NCBI GenBank assembly: GCA_964017235.1
Contig: OZ024928.1
Location: 81,153,566-81,217,565, forward strand
Direction of reading: 5' to 3'
From: Sabellastarte sp. h YS-2021
Lineage: Eukaryota; Annelida; Polychaeta; Sabellida; Sabellidae
DNA length: 64,000 nt
The position numbers were made by a program, and so were the translations under genes. Positions 11,517-22,779 of this stretch are shown here, piece by piece. Position 1 is the first letter of the stretch. Every line of letters begins with the position of its first letter. Under the pieces are notes generated by a model. It was not told where the DNA came from. It worked only from the letters and a program-made list of their open reading frames with translations, and did not search any database.

Positions 11517-11758
11517 GCAACACTTTTGAAGTTATAAGTGATTTAGTGCATGATTTCATGAATTTTAATGCATTAAAAATTATTAAAAAAATTTATTAAA
11601 AAAAAAGTAAGACAGATCCAGGTCTCATACTCACACAAGAGAATCTACCTCTGGCCTAGTACATATATGCAAGATATGAGAGAAATCCCTATAGTCACTG
11701 AGAAAATTGTGATAAAAAGTTTCACACTTTTGGTGGGGGTACCCCCCTTGTAATGTCT
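11517..11758. other. Satellite remnant and AT-rich spacer between DIRS elements
   Basis: The first 45 bp continue the 155-bp satellite broken by the DIRS insertion. The rest is AT-rich, with A/T runs near 11575-11610 and the 12-bp palindrome GGGGGTACCCCC near 11734. No gene seen. Confidence 0.55.
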
Positions 11759-11999
11759 CTAGCAAACAGACGAACACACAGATTTGCATGCCTTGAACAA
11801 TTTTTCATCCTCGATAGATAAGGTATCTTTTAAAAAAAACAGCATGTCTCTAGGCCTTGTAGTTTTGGAGAAGAAGTTGTTCACGCGGACGCGGACGCCC
11901 ATGCCGCAGAGTGAGGACATAATGTCAGCTGACTGACAAGTCAGCTGACATAAAAATGGACCACTTTTCCTCATAGACTGATCTGGTTGATCCCCTCTG

Positions 12000-13960
12000 A
12001 GGAGCCTCAATTCTTGTTGCCACGTCCTTAGAGAACCCTTGCTCCTTGATTGCTGAGGCTCTAGGAGCCAGGCATGGAGATTTAGATTTGACAGATTTCT
12101 GTGAGGGATCTGGTTGAAGGGCTGTGTCAGTAAGTTGGGTAGAAGTGGCAGGCTCAGAGGGATCTGGCTGGACATGGCTACCAGGTCCCAGAACCAAGGC
12201 ATGTTGGGCCACCCCGGGGTAATGATAATGATTCTCGTGCACGGGGTGTCTTGCAACTTCTCCACCACTTTGCCCAATATGGCTGTCGGTGGGAAGGCAT
12301 AAGCGTCCAGCTCCTCCCATGACAGACTGAGTGCATCCACCGCAGTTGCCATGGCATCTGGAACCGGTGACACAAACTGGGGCACCTTGTTGTTGAATCT
12401 GGTTGCAAAGAGATCTATTTGGGGTTGGTGCCATCTGTCGCATAGTGTTTTGAACACTGCTGGAAGGAGGGACCACTCTGTCTGGATGGTCTGTCCTAGC
12501 CGGGAAAGCTTGTCTGCTACCACATTCAGCCAGCCAGGGATATGTCTGGCTTTTAGGGTGACTTGATTTTTGGTGCACCAAGTCAGAATTCTCCAAAGAA
12601 GGGCATATAGCGTACCCGACTTCAAGCCTCCTTCCTTGTTTATGTATGACACTACTGTAGTGTTGTCTGTTGCTACCAGTACTATTTTGTCTGAACAGAG
12701 ATTTCGGAACTCTTTTAAAGCTAGAAGCACTGCCTTGAGTTCTAGATAATTTATATGCAGTTTGCTTTCCGGCAATGACCAGATTCCTCTTGCAGTGTGC
12801 TCGTTTAAGTGAGCGCCCCAACCTTCTTTTGATGTGTCTGTAAATATTTGCAGAGCATGCTGCATTGGGTGTAGTGGTTGGCCTGTGAGGACGTTCTCTT
12901 CGTCTAACCACCACTGCAAGTGTGGATGTAAGGACCTGGGTACTGGAATCCTCTTTTCTAGTGACTCCGGTACTCTCCAATTGCTTTTTAAATGCCACTG
13001 AATTGGTCTCATGTGAAGGCGACCTAGGTGAACTTGTTTTTATGTGGCTGTTAACAACCCTATCAGGGACATGAAATCCCTCACCGGACATGAAGGTAGG
13101 GATAAGAGGTGGAGTATTTTGTCCTGAAGACTTTGCCACCGGTCCGGGGTGGGTCGGACCCGACCTGCCTGAAGGTCGAACTGGTAGCCTACGAAGTTGA
13201 AAATCTGTTTGGGTTCCAGTTCTGATTTCTCCATATTTACTAGCCACCCTAAGTTTCGACAAATCTGCACTAGCCCTTGTGTATGCTGGAGACAAGCCTG
13301 GTGGGATCTGCCCCTCACCAACCAGTCGTCTAGGTACTGGTGGGTTCTTATACCCCTGTGTGTAGCCATCAGTTTCACCTCTTTTACTACCACTGTAAAC
13401 TCCAAGGGTGCTGTGGACAGACCGAAGGGCAGAGCTCTGACCTTCGACATGGAACCTGAGGTATTTTCTGGATTGTTCCTGTATTGGGATATGAAAGTAG
13501 GCGTCCTTGAAGTCTATCGAGGTGACCCACTCCCCTGACTTGAGGGACGTCCTGATGGTTTCCGGTGTCTCCATTTTGAATTTCTCCACCTTGAGAAAGA
13601 GGTTTAATTTGCTCAGGTCTCCATTTGTTGTTGCGTTTGGGGACCAGAAAGAGTCAGTTGAAAAACCCCAAAGATATTTGGTTGTGGACAAGCTCTACTG
13701 CATTTTTGTCCATAAGCTGATGTAATGCCTCCAACAGGTAGCTGTTCCTGTGGGGATTGCCATAACAGCTTACGACTGTGGGAGATCTTGTGAGCTTTAG
13801 CCGGATCCGAAAGGGAAGGGTGTAACCTTGTTTTAGTGTTTGAATTACTTTCGGACTGGCACCCAGATCCAGCCAAGTTTGCCAAAAGTTTTGAAGTCTG
13901 GCCCCTACAGGCAGATTTGAAGCAACATTCTTGACATTTGTTACAGGTTGAACACAAGAC
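12000..13960 (-). pseudogene. RT and RNase H region of the second DIRS relic
   Basis: RT blocks such as IRTHQYLDDWLVRG and the RNase H blocks IFTDTSKEGWGAHLNEH and VATDNTTVVSYINKEGG are plain and parallel those of the neighbouring DIRS element. The region is broken in several places and is listed as a fossil. Confidence 0.75.
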
Positions 13961-14162
13961 AATTGAATGACACCTTTGACATATTTTAATTTGTTCTTTG
14001 ACTGATAACAACCTGCTGACCCGGGACTTAACTCTCTCTTTTGGGAGTGCCCGGGCGCAGCATGAACATGTGTTGCAGCAAGATAAACAGTTTATTGTCT
14101 TTCTGGGTGATGCACTTGTCCGGGTTAACGGCCTGTCCGGTAACAGATTTACACAGTAATTG

Positions 14163-16117
14163 TCATTTATAAGGCTGTTGACCCTTGGCAGGTCGCGATG
14201 AATACTGGCGCTTGCCCTTATTCCTCTTGTTATGGCCACGCGAGAGGTTCTTCCAAGCCGGTCTATCCTGCTGTCTGTTGTCCGGTTTAGTTTCCGGCCT
14301 TTCATAAGGGTGGAAGCGATTTTTCTTGTATGATGATCCAGACCGACCCTTGTCAGAAGCACTAATGTCCTCTTCAGCCTGTTTTAACACACTGTCCGGG
14401 AACAAAGTGGAGAGATGAAGAGGTGCTGTTCTGAGAGCAGCCATTGTATCCGCTTTAATTCCGGCCTTCAAGTATGCTAGGTACAAATCTCTCCTAAGTA
14501 AGGTGGTGTTGGCCATAGTAACAAAAACAAAGTCTGTTAAATGTTCCATGGACTTGGCCATGGCCTGGCAGATACTGGAATTAAAGTGCAAAAGGACCTG
14601 CATTTCTTCTGTGGCCTCTGTCACCTTGGAAGTTGACTTCCCTTTTTGTTCTGATCTGATTGCCTTCAACTGCGACTGCATATCCTGGTGCACTTTAACT
14701 AAACAGCGGTTGAAACCTGCAGCCTGATTGCAGATAACAGACGACTCCTGGGCACTTTTCTCCCACTTCCTCAGAGAATCTTGAGAGATTGGCCGCGACT
14801 GGGGAGGGCTGGTGGCGATTCCAGCCTGTCTTGCTATCCTCAGGTAGCCACTGTTTAATTTAGCTGCATCAGAGCTCCAGGATGACACGGTCTCAGCAGT
14901 ATCACTCTTAGGTTGCTGGTGAGCCCCATACCACTTTGCCTGAGATCTTGGATGTTTTAGGAACTGATCCCTGTGCAAACCGCCGGCTTCTGCTCCATGG
15001 GATGGATATCCATCAGTAAGTGTAAGGTTCAGTTTGGAGATTTTTCGGCAGAGCCACTCATCTGTCGGAAGGTGAACTGAAACCTTGCCCTGGGTTTGCA
15101 TCTTAGGTCCGGCAAAAGGGTTGTCATCTGAGGAACCGGCAGCAGATTCAATATCAGGGATGTGGGTCCATCCCATGTAACTTCTAATGCCCCTCATTGT
15201 CTCCCCCTATGACTGTTCTTCTGACAATGATTGTTCGGGGTCATTAGTCGTGGCATCCAGATCATCTGATAACTCGCCCTCCTCTACAAAAATGTCCAGG
15301 GGAGGTCGGTCTGACTGCTCACTATCCGACTCTGAATCACTAGTGTCTTTTCTGGTCAGCTGGAAAGCACTGGAAGGCTTATCAGAGGTTGAAGGTCGGT
15401 CAGTTTTCTTAGAGGAGGCCAGTGGGTCGGTAGCAGCACCCACAGCAGGTCGGTCTGAAGATATGGCCAGTAGATTTGTCTGAGGAACTGGTTGGTTGGC
15501 AGGGTTGATAAAAGGCTCTGACCTGATGACATTAGCCGGTGGTGAGTGGGTAGGGACCACCTTCACAGTGCTGAATGTCGGTTCCTGTTGAGGTTGGTCT
15601 AACGTCTTAGCCAGTAAGAGAGCTTCAAGCCGGTTGAACCGGTCCGACCATTTCTGGTCCAGCTCTTGAAATTTCTGGTCGGTGGACACTGTAGCCGCAG
15701 TTGAGGTAGAAGGCTTGGGCTTGACCGACTTCTTCTTCTCCTCTACCTTTTCTTCTTTTCTGCTGGCTGTGCACTCAAACCAGTGTCCTGGCCATCCACT
15801 GCCCTTATTACCGACACTCGTGCCGGGTCCACAAGGGTGGGACTGAGAGTGACTGACGTTGAAGAAGATGAATCCTTCTTAGATGGTGTAGATTCCGCTT
15901 TATCACGCTTCTCCTTTTTAAGTTTATATGAAGGGGTTGCTAGCTGGGATACTTGTTCTGGCGTGAGAGCTTTACAAAGCTGGCATTCTACATTAGGCTT
16001 CTCAACACAGGGATCCTTACCCTTTTTCTTGTCGCGACAGCGTGCACAGAAGCTGTGTAAGTCAAAACCAGCCATCATGTGGCCGCAACCCCCACGACGT
16101 TGACTTGGAGAAGACAT
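14163..16117 (-). pseudogene. gag-like region of the second DIRS relic
   Basis: The start (MSSPSQRRGGCGHMMAGFDL) and the following Cys motifs FCARCRDKKKGKDPC and CQLC match the N-terminal pattern of the neighbouring DIRS gag-like ORF, but the remaining sequence differs strongly. Ser/Asp-rich and Lys/Arg-rich stretches follow. It is a fossil and not an expressed host gene. Confidence 0.65.
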
Positions 16118-16399
16118 GAAGGTCTATGTAGTGTGAAGAATCCGTAGATAAAATTTCACAACACTTTAATAACTAGATTGGGCCAACTCGGCGCCAACAT
16201 ATCCCCAGACAGGTCATCACTCACGCCACAGGTTTTGTTCGGGAATTTTTTATTTAATCCATTTGTTGTATGCCATAAATATTGGGAAAAGTTATATGAC
16301 CTTCAGCACATCAATCTACTAAGTTTATAACTTCCCAAGGAAGATGGTGTATCCCAGACGTCAAATACATAACTCAACAGATCATATTTTCAATCTTCC

Positions 16400-16690
16400 T
16401 GCAATGATAACTCTGAACCTATTTTCAAAGTATTTAAATGATTGATGATTGAATGTCCATTCTAAATTAATAATCTCAAAAGAGCATATCTGTTTCTATA
16501 TTTGTTGACAAATAAAATATTATTTTTAACTCATCATACTTTTCAATCTTCCTGCAAAGGGTAACTCTGAACCTATTTTCAAAGTATTTAAATGATTGAT
16601 GATTGAATGTCCATTCTAAATTCATAATTCCAAAAGCGTATCTCTGTTTCTATATTTGTTCACAAATAAAATATTATTTAAAAATCATAT
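16400..16690. repeat. Tandem duplication inside H2 (two units of about 150 bp)
   Basis: The text from CAATCTTCCTGCAA through TTGTTGACAAATAAAATATT occurs twice in a row with small changes. The same two units, slightly shorter, are in the sister H2 copy at about 37455-37735. Low-complexity AT sequence and a C-rich stretch (16860-16910) follow. Confidence 0.7.
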
Positions 16691-18245
16691 ATTATTTATA
16701 TTATTATTTTATTATATTATTTTTAGAATTTGCATTATTTTTCAGTTATTCATTTCCTCAATTCTTATATATGTGGTCCATATATATGCAACCTAAATAT
16801 GTGACACAATCTCAGTTCTGACTCCCTTTGTCTTAGATAATTAGATAATGAAGCAAACAATACCTCCCACCCCCACCCCACCTCTCTCCCCTTCTCCACA
16901 CCTCTCTCACTATTACAGAAGATCTGTATACCTTTGTTTATTTAGTGTCACTCAATAGCTGGAGGTCCCAGAGGTGGGTGGGGGATGGGGGGTGGGACTA
17001 CAAAGAGATGGAGTGCTGCAGCACAAATGGTAAACAAACACTTATAATATAAAAGGGGTAATCAAATACAAAAAGCTCAGTTAATCTTATCACTAAAATA
17101 AAATCAAATATATAAATAAGGAATGTCCAACAGGAAGATTATATACCTCCAGAATTAAATATAAATTATCAAACGACAAGAACAGATTTATAATAATAAT
17201 TCAGAATTGAGAATTTTAAGTATGTGATTATCAATTGAAATGAGTTCGTAACTGTAGGAGCTGTGTCAAAATTAGGGCAAGTTGAATAAAACTGGGCTAG
17301 TTGAGGGTTAAAAATCCCCTATTTTTACTACATAAGGCTATAATTTCATTACTATTTGGGACTTAAAGCTCACCAGAAAATAACAGTGTCCATTTTGCCT
17401 ACTTGAATATGTTTAACCAGTTTCATATTAAAAAACTCAGCAAGCAGAGAGATAACACACAAAAATAAGTTCTTAAAAGCCTAAGATAGCCATAACATTA
17501 TTAATATTCAAAATTTAAATAGACAGGCACTTCCTTTGAAAAATTCAAAGATTTCAGCTCTATGAGCCACATAGTTTGACAGTTACAGGGCTTTAAAGTG
17601 GCATAATATCCATAAATTGGGTCTCTGTGGGCATTTTACAATTGTTAAAGAGACCTTAGCAATTAAACTACAGAACTGAAACTTTTTGGGGGGACATACA
17701 CAACAAACAAAAATTATATATAATACAGTTTAAGACTTGTCACACTAAGCATTTCCAAATAACAGGGCAAAATACAGAAAAAAATGTCAAAAAAGGTCAC
17801 TTGGGCAAGTGTCTATGGCCCTCATACACAGGTTAAATGTCTACTAAAAGCCTTGATTTTCGGCACATGTGAAAAGGACATAATAATGCATTCCCAGATG
17901 GGATTTCAGCTCAATCAATCACATAGTTTAACAGTCACAGGGCTTAAAGGTGGCAAAAAGTCCAAATATTGGGTCTCTGTGGGCCTTTTAGAGATCTCGA
18001 TGTGGTTTTCAAATTAAAGCATCAGACTTAAAATCTGCTACATACTAAGACTACACATAGAATATTTATCTAATAATAAAGTTTGAAACTTCTCAGACTC
18101 ACCATTTCCAAGTTACAGAGCAAAATATGTGAAAAATGTCTTAAAACGGTCACTCGGGTGGGTGTTAATGGTCCTCATACACAGTTTAAATGTCTACTTG
18201 AAGCCTTGATTTTTGGCACATGTAAAAAGAACATAATAATGTATT

Positions 18246-18443
18246 TGTGTTATTTGGTGGGTTTCTTTGGAGCTTAATTAATGTTAATCTTCATTTAAGA
18301 ACAGACAGCAAGATAGGTCTTGACACTACAAGCATTTATTCTAAACTCCCAGATTTCACATAACAAAGTATTATATATACATTGTATGTACAATATGTAA
18401 TAGTTGGTACATTACAAATAGTGGAGCACACACATATATAACA
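18246..18443 (-). repeat. 3' LTR of the Gypsy element
   Basis: A 198-bp terminal repeat, starting TG and ending CA. It is identical by eye to the repeat at 22582-22779. Confidence 0.93.
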
Positions 18444-19403
18444 TGCCCCTCTTTTATTAAAAATTAATTGTTTAATTAATTAATACAAAATTATCTTTAT
18501 AAATGTCTATCAAGATTATTCTTTAAAATATAAGCACATAGGTTCTATTGGAGATGTTATGGTAGCTAGAAAAGGTTGACTGGATTTAATGGCTTGTCAG
18601 ATCTGTGTAGTGTTCCTTTAAAGTGATAAATTATGTTATTCTTATCTTGATATAAGAGTTTCCTGACATCATAGGAAATGCTGTTACTGTACACAATAAA
18701 ATGTAATACATCAGTAGCTTCTACAATTACTTTAAATTTATGCACTGAGATAATCATTTGTTGGAAAGTTGTTTTCACAGATGTAGCATTTCCTGTGAAA
18801 GATATATTTGCCTTTGAATTTTCTCCTCTCTGGTATTAATTCTGGTGCACCAAATATTGTAGAGTGGATCTTACAAGAGAGTGGGTTGGTACAAATCAAG
18901 TGTCACTGCATTATTTAATATGTCTAAAATGTTCTCCTATTTTTTTTTATCAAGGAACTAACATGCATTTTCCAATGCTGAGAAACAGGGTAGACTGCCC
19001 TTTCTCTGTTTTATCACCCAAGGGATTATTCTGCCCTTTTATTGGTGTGATAGTAATTTGCCTAGCTTAATAAATGCACAATAGCTACAGATCTAGTAAT
19101 CAGGTTGAATTATATATACAAAGTGTCCACTTAGACACAAAACTTCCAGTATTGCCCAGAAAGTTTCTTGTAATAAGGTTTCTGTGAACTCATTTATATT
19201 TCAACTGTATTCCACATTTTTAGTGATGCAGTTTCTGTAAATGGATTCTATTTCGCCTGTATTCTGCCCCGTCCTCTGTTGTGACAATGTAAGAACGATC
19301 ACTGTGGACTGCCTTGACAACAGCTTGTTTCCAGCGTTTGTTTGGTTGTTGCATCATGATGTATTCTCCTACGGCAAGCTTAGGCTGGGGTTTAGAGCCT
19401 TGG

Positions 19404-22400
19404 TCATAATACCTCTTTTGCCTTTTCCATTTCAAAGAATCTGCTTAAGCAATCCACTATAACCAAATAGTTGTCATTATTCCAACTGAACAGATCAGTT
19501 GCAATCTTTGCCCATGGTATGTCATGTTGTCTTAGTGGTTCCTTGCTGTTTGATTTCCTGTGGATCTGACATATGATGCATTTAGTGATCATGTTATATA
19601 TGCCAGAATTAAGTTTGGGCCAATAGAACAGTGTCCTGGCTCTCTGTTTACACTTCTCAATGCCCTTGTGACCAATATGGAGTTTATCCAACATTGTTTT
19701 TCGCAGGGCTTGTGGCATCAGTATCCTGTCTCCCTTGAATATGATTCCATCAATGATGCACAATTCTTCCCTCACTGACCAATATTCAAGGGTTTCTGCA
19801 GGACAGTTGGCTTTGTGATCTGGCCATCCTGTATTTATGACACTGGCTAAAACTTGCAGCTGTCTGTCTTTCTTGGTTTCTAACTTGACTTCATTAAGTC
19901 GATTATCACTGATTGGCAGATTTTGCACAACAGCATGGACCTGCGCTTCAATGTCCTCATCCCCTAGGTTGTCAGTGCTTTTCATGTGCTTACGTGACAG
20001 AGCATCAGCAACAGGTATTTCTTTTCCTGGCCTGTGGATGACAGTAATGTCATACTTTTGTAGTCGTAATAGCATGCGCTGCAATCGAGGGGGAGCCGAA
20101 GCAAGTGGCTTTTTTGTGATGGCTTCTAGTGGCTTGTGGTCTGATTCAACTATCACCTTTCTGCCATAGAGGTATTCATGAAATTTTTCACAGCCAAATA
20201 GGATTGCAAGCAGTTCTTTCTCAATCTGTGCATAGGCCTTTTGTGTCTCAGTTAGGGATTTGGATGCAAAAGCCACAGGCTTGCCATCTTGCATTAGAGT
20301 TGCTCCTAATCCATTTTTAGATGCGTCCACTTGAATGTGGGTCTCTTTTTCTGGGTCAAAATAAGCAAGTACTGGTGAAGCTGTGATCACATCTTTTACC
20401 TTCTGGAAGATTGACTCCGTGTTACAGTCCCATTTGAATACTGTGTTCTTCCTTGTTAGTTCTCTCAAAGGGGCTGTCATGTCCGAGAGCATAGGGGCAA
20501 ATGCTGACAGGTAGTTGAGCATTCCCAAGACTGATTCTAGTTCACCTTTGTTTGTAGGGCTTGGCATATTCTTGATTGCTTCTACCTTTTTCTTGTCAGC
20601 CTTCAGGCCATCTTTTGATAGCACATGTCCAAAGAAGGAGACTTCAGTTAAGCCAAATTTGCACTTTTCCTTGTTTAACTTGATGCCTTTTTCCCTGGAT
20701 CTCTGCAGCATTTTCCTTTGATTGGCCTCATACTCCTCAAGGCTATTTCCCCAGATCAGAATATCATCAGCAATTGGTTCTACACCTTCTAACCCTTCAT
20801 ACGCCTGATCAATTTTCTGTTGGAAGATATCTTGGGAAGAAATCAAACCAAATGGGAGGCGTAGAAATTTATACCTGCCAAAGGCTGTGTTGAAGGTTGT
20901 CAGTTTTGCACTTTCTTCATCAAGTTTTATTGTCCAATAGCCACTTCTGGCATCACAAGTACCAAAATACTTTGCATCCTTGAGGTTTGGCAGGATGTCG
21001 TGTAAGGTACGGGTTCTGTAATATTGTCGCCTTATGGCCTGGTTTAGGTCCTTTGGGTCAAGGCAAATTCTAATATCTGAGTTAGCTTTCTGGACCACAA
21101 CCATGGAGTTGACCCAAGCTGTCGGTTCGGTAACCTTGGCAATCACATTTAATTTCTCCATACGGTCTAGCTCCGATTTAACCTTATTCTTTATTGCAAC
21201 AGGTATTCGTCGTGGGGGGTGAACAACTGGTTGGTAGTTTGGGTCCACATGAATATGGTATTCTCCTTCAAACATACCAAGACCACTGAAGACATCTTTA
21301 AATTCTTCCATGAAATTTGTTGGCTTGTCCTTGTCCACTGAGAGGATAACTTTTATCAGACCCATATCTGTGCATGCCTTGAGACCTAGCACTGGTGGTG
21401 CTGATGTCTGAACAACATAGAGATCCAGAGTCTTTGTTGTTTCCTTGTACTGGCCTTGCAAAGAGACCTTTCCTTCTACTTTCAACGGATTGCCACTATA
21501 ACTTGTCAGGCGGATGGAAGTTGGCTTTAAGAGTATAGCAGGAAGACCTAATTTTCTGTAAAGCTTCAATGGCAAAACATTTACTTGTGCTCCCGTATCC
21601 AGCTTGAAACTGACAGCTTTTGCTTTTGATCCAGTGGAGAGTTTTACAGGGACAAATACTTCATCTTGTTTGCAATTTGCACTTATTTCACCTATATAGA
21701 AGTGTTCACCTTGGTCGCTGTCTGTGTCACTTTCAGTTGCACTTTCATTAACAGTATGAACTTTTGGTGGGTTTGACCTACATTTGCTGGCAAAGTGATT
21801 AGCTTTTCCACATCTATAGCATTCTTTCCCCATCGCAGGACAGGTTCCACCTGGGCTGTGTTGACCACCACACCTGGGGCATTCCTTTTTAGGTCTTGTG
21901 TTTTGATGGTTTTTCTTACTTTTGCTGGATTTTCCATAAGAAGTTTTCCTCCTAACTACATGTACTTCTTCAGGTGGACTGGCCATAGTTTTCAGTTGTT
22001 GCTTGCAGACCTCGTAGGTTTGGGCCATTTCAATGGCACTATCCAGGGTGAGTTCATTTCCTTTGTTAATGAGTTTTTCCCGTATATTTGGGTTGTGCAC
22101 ACCAAACACAATACGATCACGCACCATTTTGTCATCTTCTGGATATGAACAGTCTTTTACTAATAACTTCAGATCGGTGACAAAGTTTTCAAAAGGCTCA
22201 CCTTCAGCCTGAACTCGAGCTTGGAACTTGTAGCGGGCGAAAACTTCATTACTTTTTGGGGTAACATAAGCTTCAAATTTGTCATAGAAGGTTTGTAACC
22301 TCTTACCTTCTTCATCTGACAAAGTCCAAGTATTCCGAATGTCTCTTCCCTTTTCACCTACCCATATCAGTAAAAAACTGACTTTGGCTTCTTCACCAAG

Positions 22401-22532
22401 CCTTCGGAGTGGACCAGAAAACATTAACTCTGTATGTTGCCTGAATTTTTTCCAGACTTCTGGCAAGTTTTTAGCTTCCCAGTCCATTACAGGTGTTGTT
22501 ACATGCCTATCCATTGTCAAAATTGTATCCAA
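19404..22532 (-). CDS. Gag-Pol frame of the Gypsy element
   Basis: A single long frame in the style of metazoan Gypsy elements with fused gag and pol. In order: a capsid-like region, zinc knuckle CYRCGKANHFASKC, aspartic protease LDTGAQVNVLP, RT with PFGLISSQDIFQQ and IADDILIWG, RNase H with HIQVDASKNGLGATL and VESDHKPLEAI, and an integrase zinc domain (HIGHKGIEKC, then CIICQ). A further integrase-like C-terminal segment lies downstream near 19220-19435. The family could be Mag-like; that is a guess from motif style. Treated as a fossil. Confidence 0.85.
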   Translation of the reverse strand: MDTILTMDRHVTTPVMDWEAKNLPEVWKKFRQHTELMFSGPLRRLGEEAKVSFLLIWVGEKGRDIRNTWTLSDEEGKRLQTFYDKFEAYVTPKSNEVFARYKFQARVQAEGEPFENFVTDLKLLVKDCSYPEDDKMVRDRIVFGVHNPNIREKLINKGNELTLDSAIEMAQTYEVCKQQLKTMASPPEEVHVVRRKTSYGKSSKSKKNHQNTRPKKECPRCGGQHSPGGTCPAMGKECYRCGKANHFASKCRSNPPKVHTVNESATESDTDSDQGEHFYIGEISANCKQDEVFVPVKLSTGSKAKAVSFKLDTGAQVNVLPLKLYRKLGLPAILLKPTSIRLTSYSGNPLKVEGKVSLQGQYKETTKTLDLYVVQTSAPPVLGLKACTDMGLIKVILSVDKDKPTNFMEEFKDVFSGLGMFEGEYHIHVDPNYQPVVHPPRRIPVAIKNKVKSELDRMEKLNVIAKVTEPTAWVNSMVVVQKANSDIRICLDPKDLNQAIRRQYYRTRTLHDILPNLKDAKYFGTCDARSGYWTIKLDEESAKLTTFNTAFGRYKFLRLPFGLISSQDIFQQKIDQAYEGLEGVEPIADDILIWGNSLEEYEANQRKMLQRSREKGIKLNKEKCKFGLTEVSFFGHVLSKDGLKADKKKVEAIKNMPSPTNKGELESVLGMLNYLSAFAPMLSDMTAPLRELTRKNTVFKWDCNTESIFQKVKDVITASPVLAYFDPEKETHIQVDASKNGLGATLMQDGKPVAFASKSLTETQKAYAQIEKELLAILFGCEKFHEYLYGRKVIVESDHKPLEAITKKPLASAPPRLQRMLLRLQKYDITVIHRPGKEIPVADALSRKHMKSTDNLGDEDIEAQVHAVVQNLPISDNRLNEVKLETKKDRQLQVLASVINTGWPDHKANCPAETLEYWSVREELCIIDGIIFKGDRILMPQALRKTMLDKLHIGHKGIEKCKQRARTLFYWPKLNSGIYNMITKCIICQIHRKSNSKEPLRQHDIPWAKIATDLFSWNNDNYLVIVDCLSRFFEMEKAKEVL

Positions 22533-22581
22533 TTGTACACAAAATATCCAAAGTATATGTAAGTTACCACTTCTGACACCA

Positions 22582-22779
22582 TGTGTTATTTGGTGGGTTT
22601 CTTTGGAGCTTAATTAATGTTAATCTTCATTTAAGAACAGACAGCAAGATAGGTCTTGACACTACAAGCATTTATTCTAAACTCCCAGATTTCACATAAC
22701 AAAGTATTATATATACATTGTATGTACAATATGTAATAGTTGGTACATTACAAATAGTGGAGCACACACATATATAACA
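22582..22779 (-). repeat. 5' LTR of the Gypsy element
   Basis: A 198-bp terminal repeat identical by eye to 18246-18443. In minus-strand sense it is followed directly by the likely tRNA-Leu primer-binding site. Confidence 0.93.

Larger units (their letters stand above)
11759..16117 (-). mobile_element. Second DIRS-type element, broken relic
   Basis: An older relative of the DIRS element at 5451-11516, in the same orientation but clearly diverged. Recognised parts, minus strand, are a gag-like region (about 14160-16117), RT (about 13040-13960) and RNase H (about 12000-13010). It is broken, with several breaks, and its ends could not be set by inverted repeats. Divergence from its neighbour shows a separate DIRS lineage and not a duplicate of the same insertion. 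Confidence 0.8.
18246..22779 (-). mobile_element. Ty3/Gypsy LTR retrotransposon, young but broken
   Basis: A 4.5-kb LTR element flanked by a 5-bp target duplication GTATT (18241-18245 and 22780-22784). The sister H2 copy shows the uninterrupted site at about 43766. The two 198-bp LTRs (18246-18443 and 22582-22779) look identical by eye, which points to a very recent insertion. Next to the 5' LTR (minus-strand sense) is TGGTGTCAGAAGTGG, close to a tRNA-Leu primer-binding site. The 3' LTR is preceded by a purine-rich tract. Parts are gag with zinc knuckles, protease, RT, RNase H and integrase. It looks broken, about one or two breaks. Confidence 0.92.

Noticed and set aside
11733-11752. Palindrome GGGGGTACCCCC with following TTGTAA as a fifth rolling-circle element end
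   Set aside because: No matching inverse motif or tandem cargo was found to the left, so the end cannot be supported.
11928-11955. Twin GTCAGCTGAC palindromes as a recombination site
   Set aside because: They lie inside a broken DIRS relic and have no second copy elsewhere in the window; chance duplication is enough.
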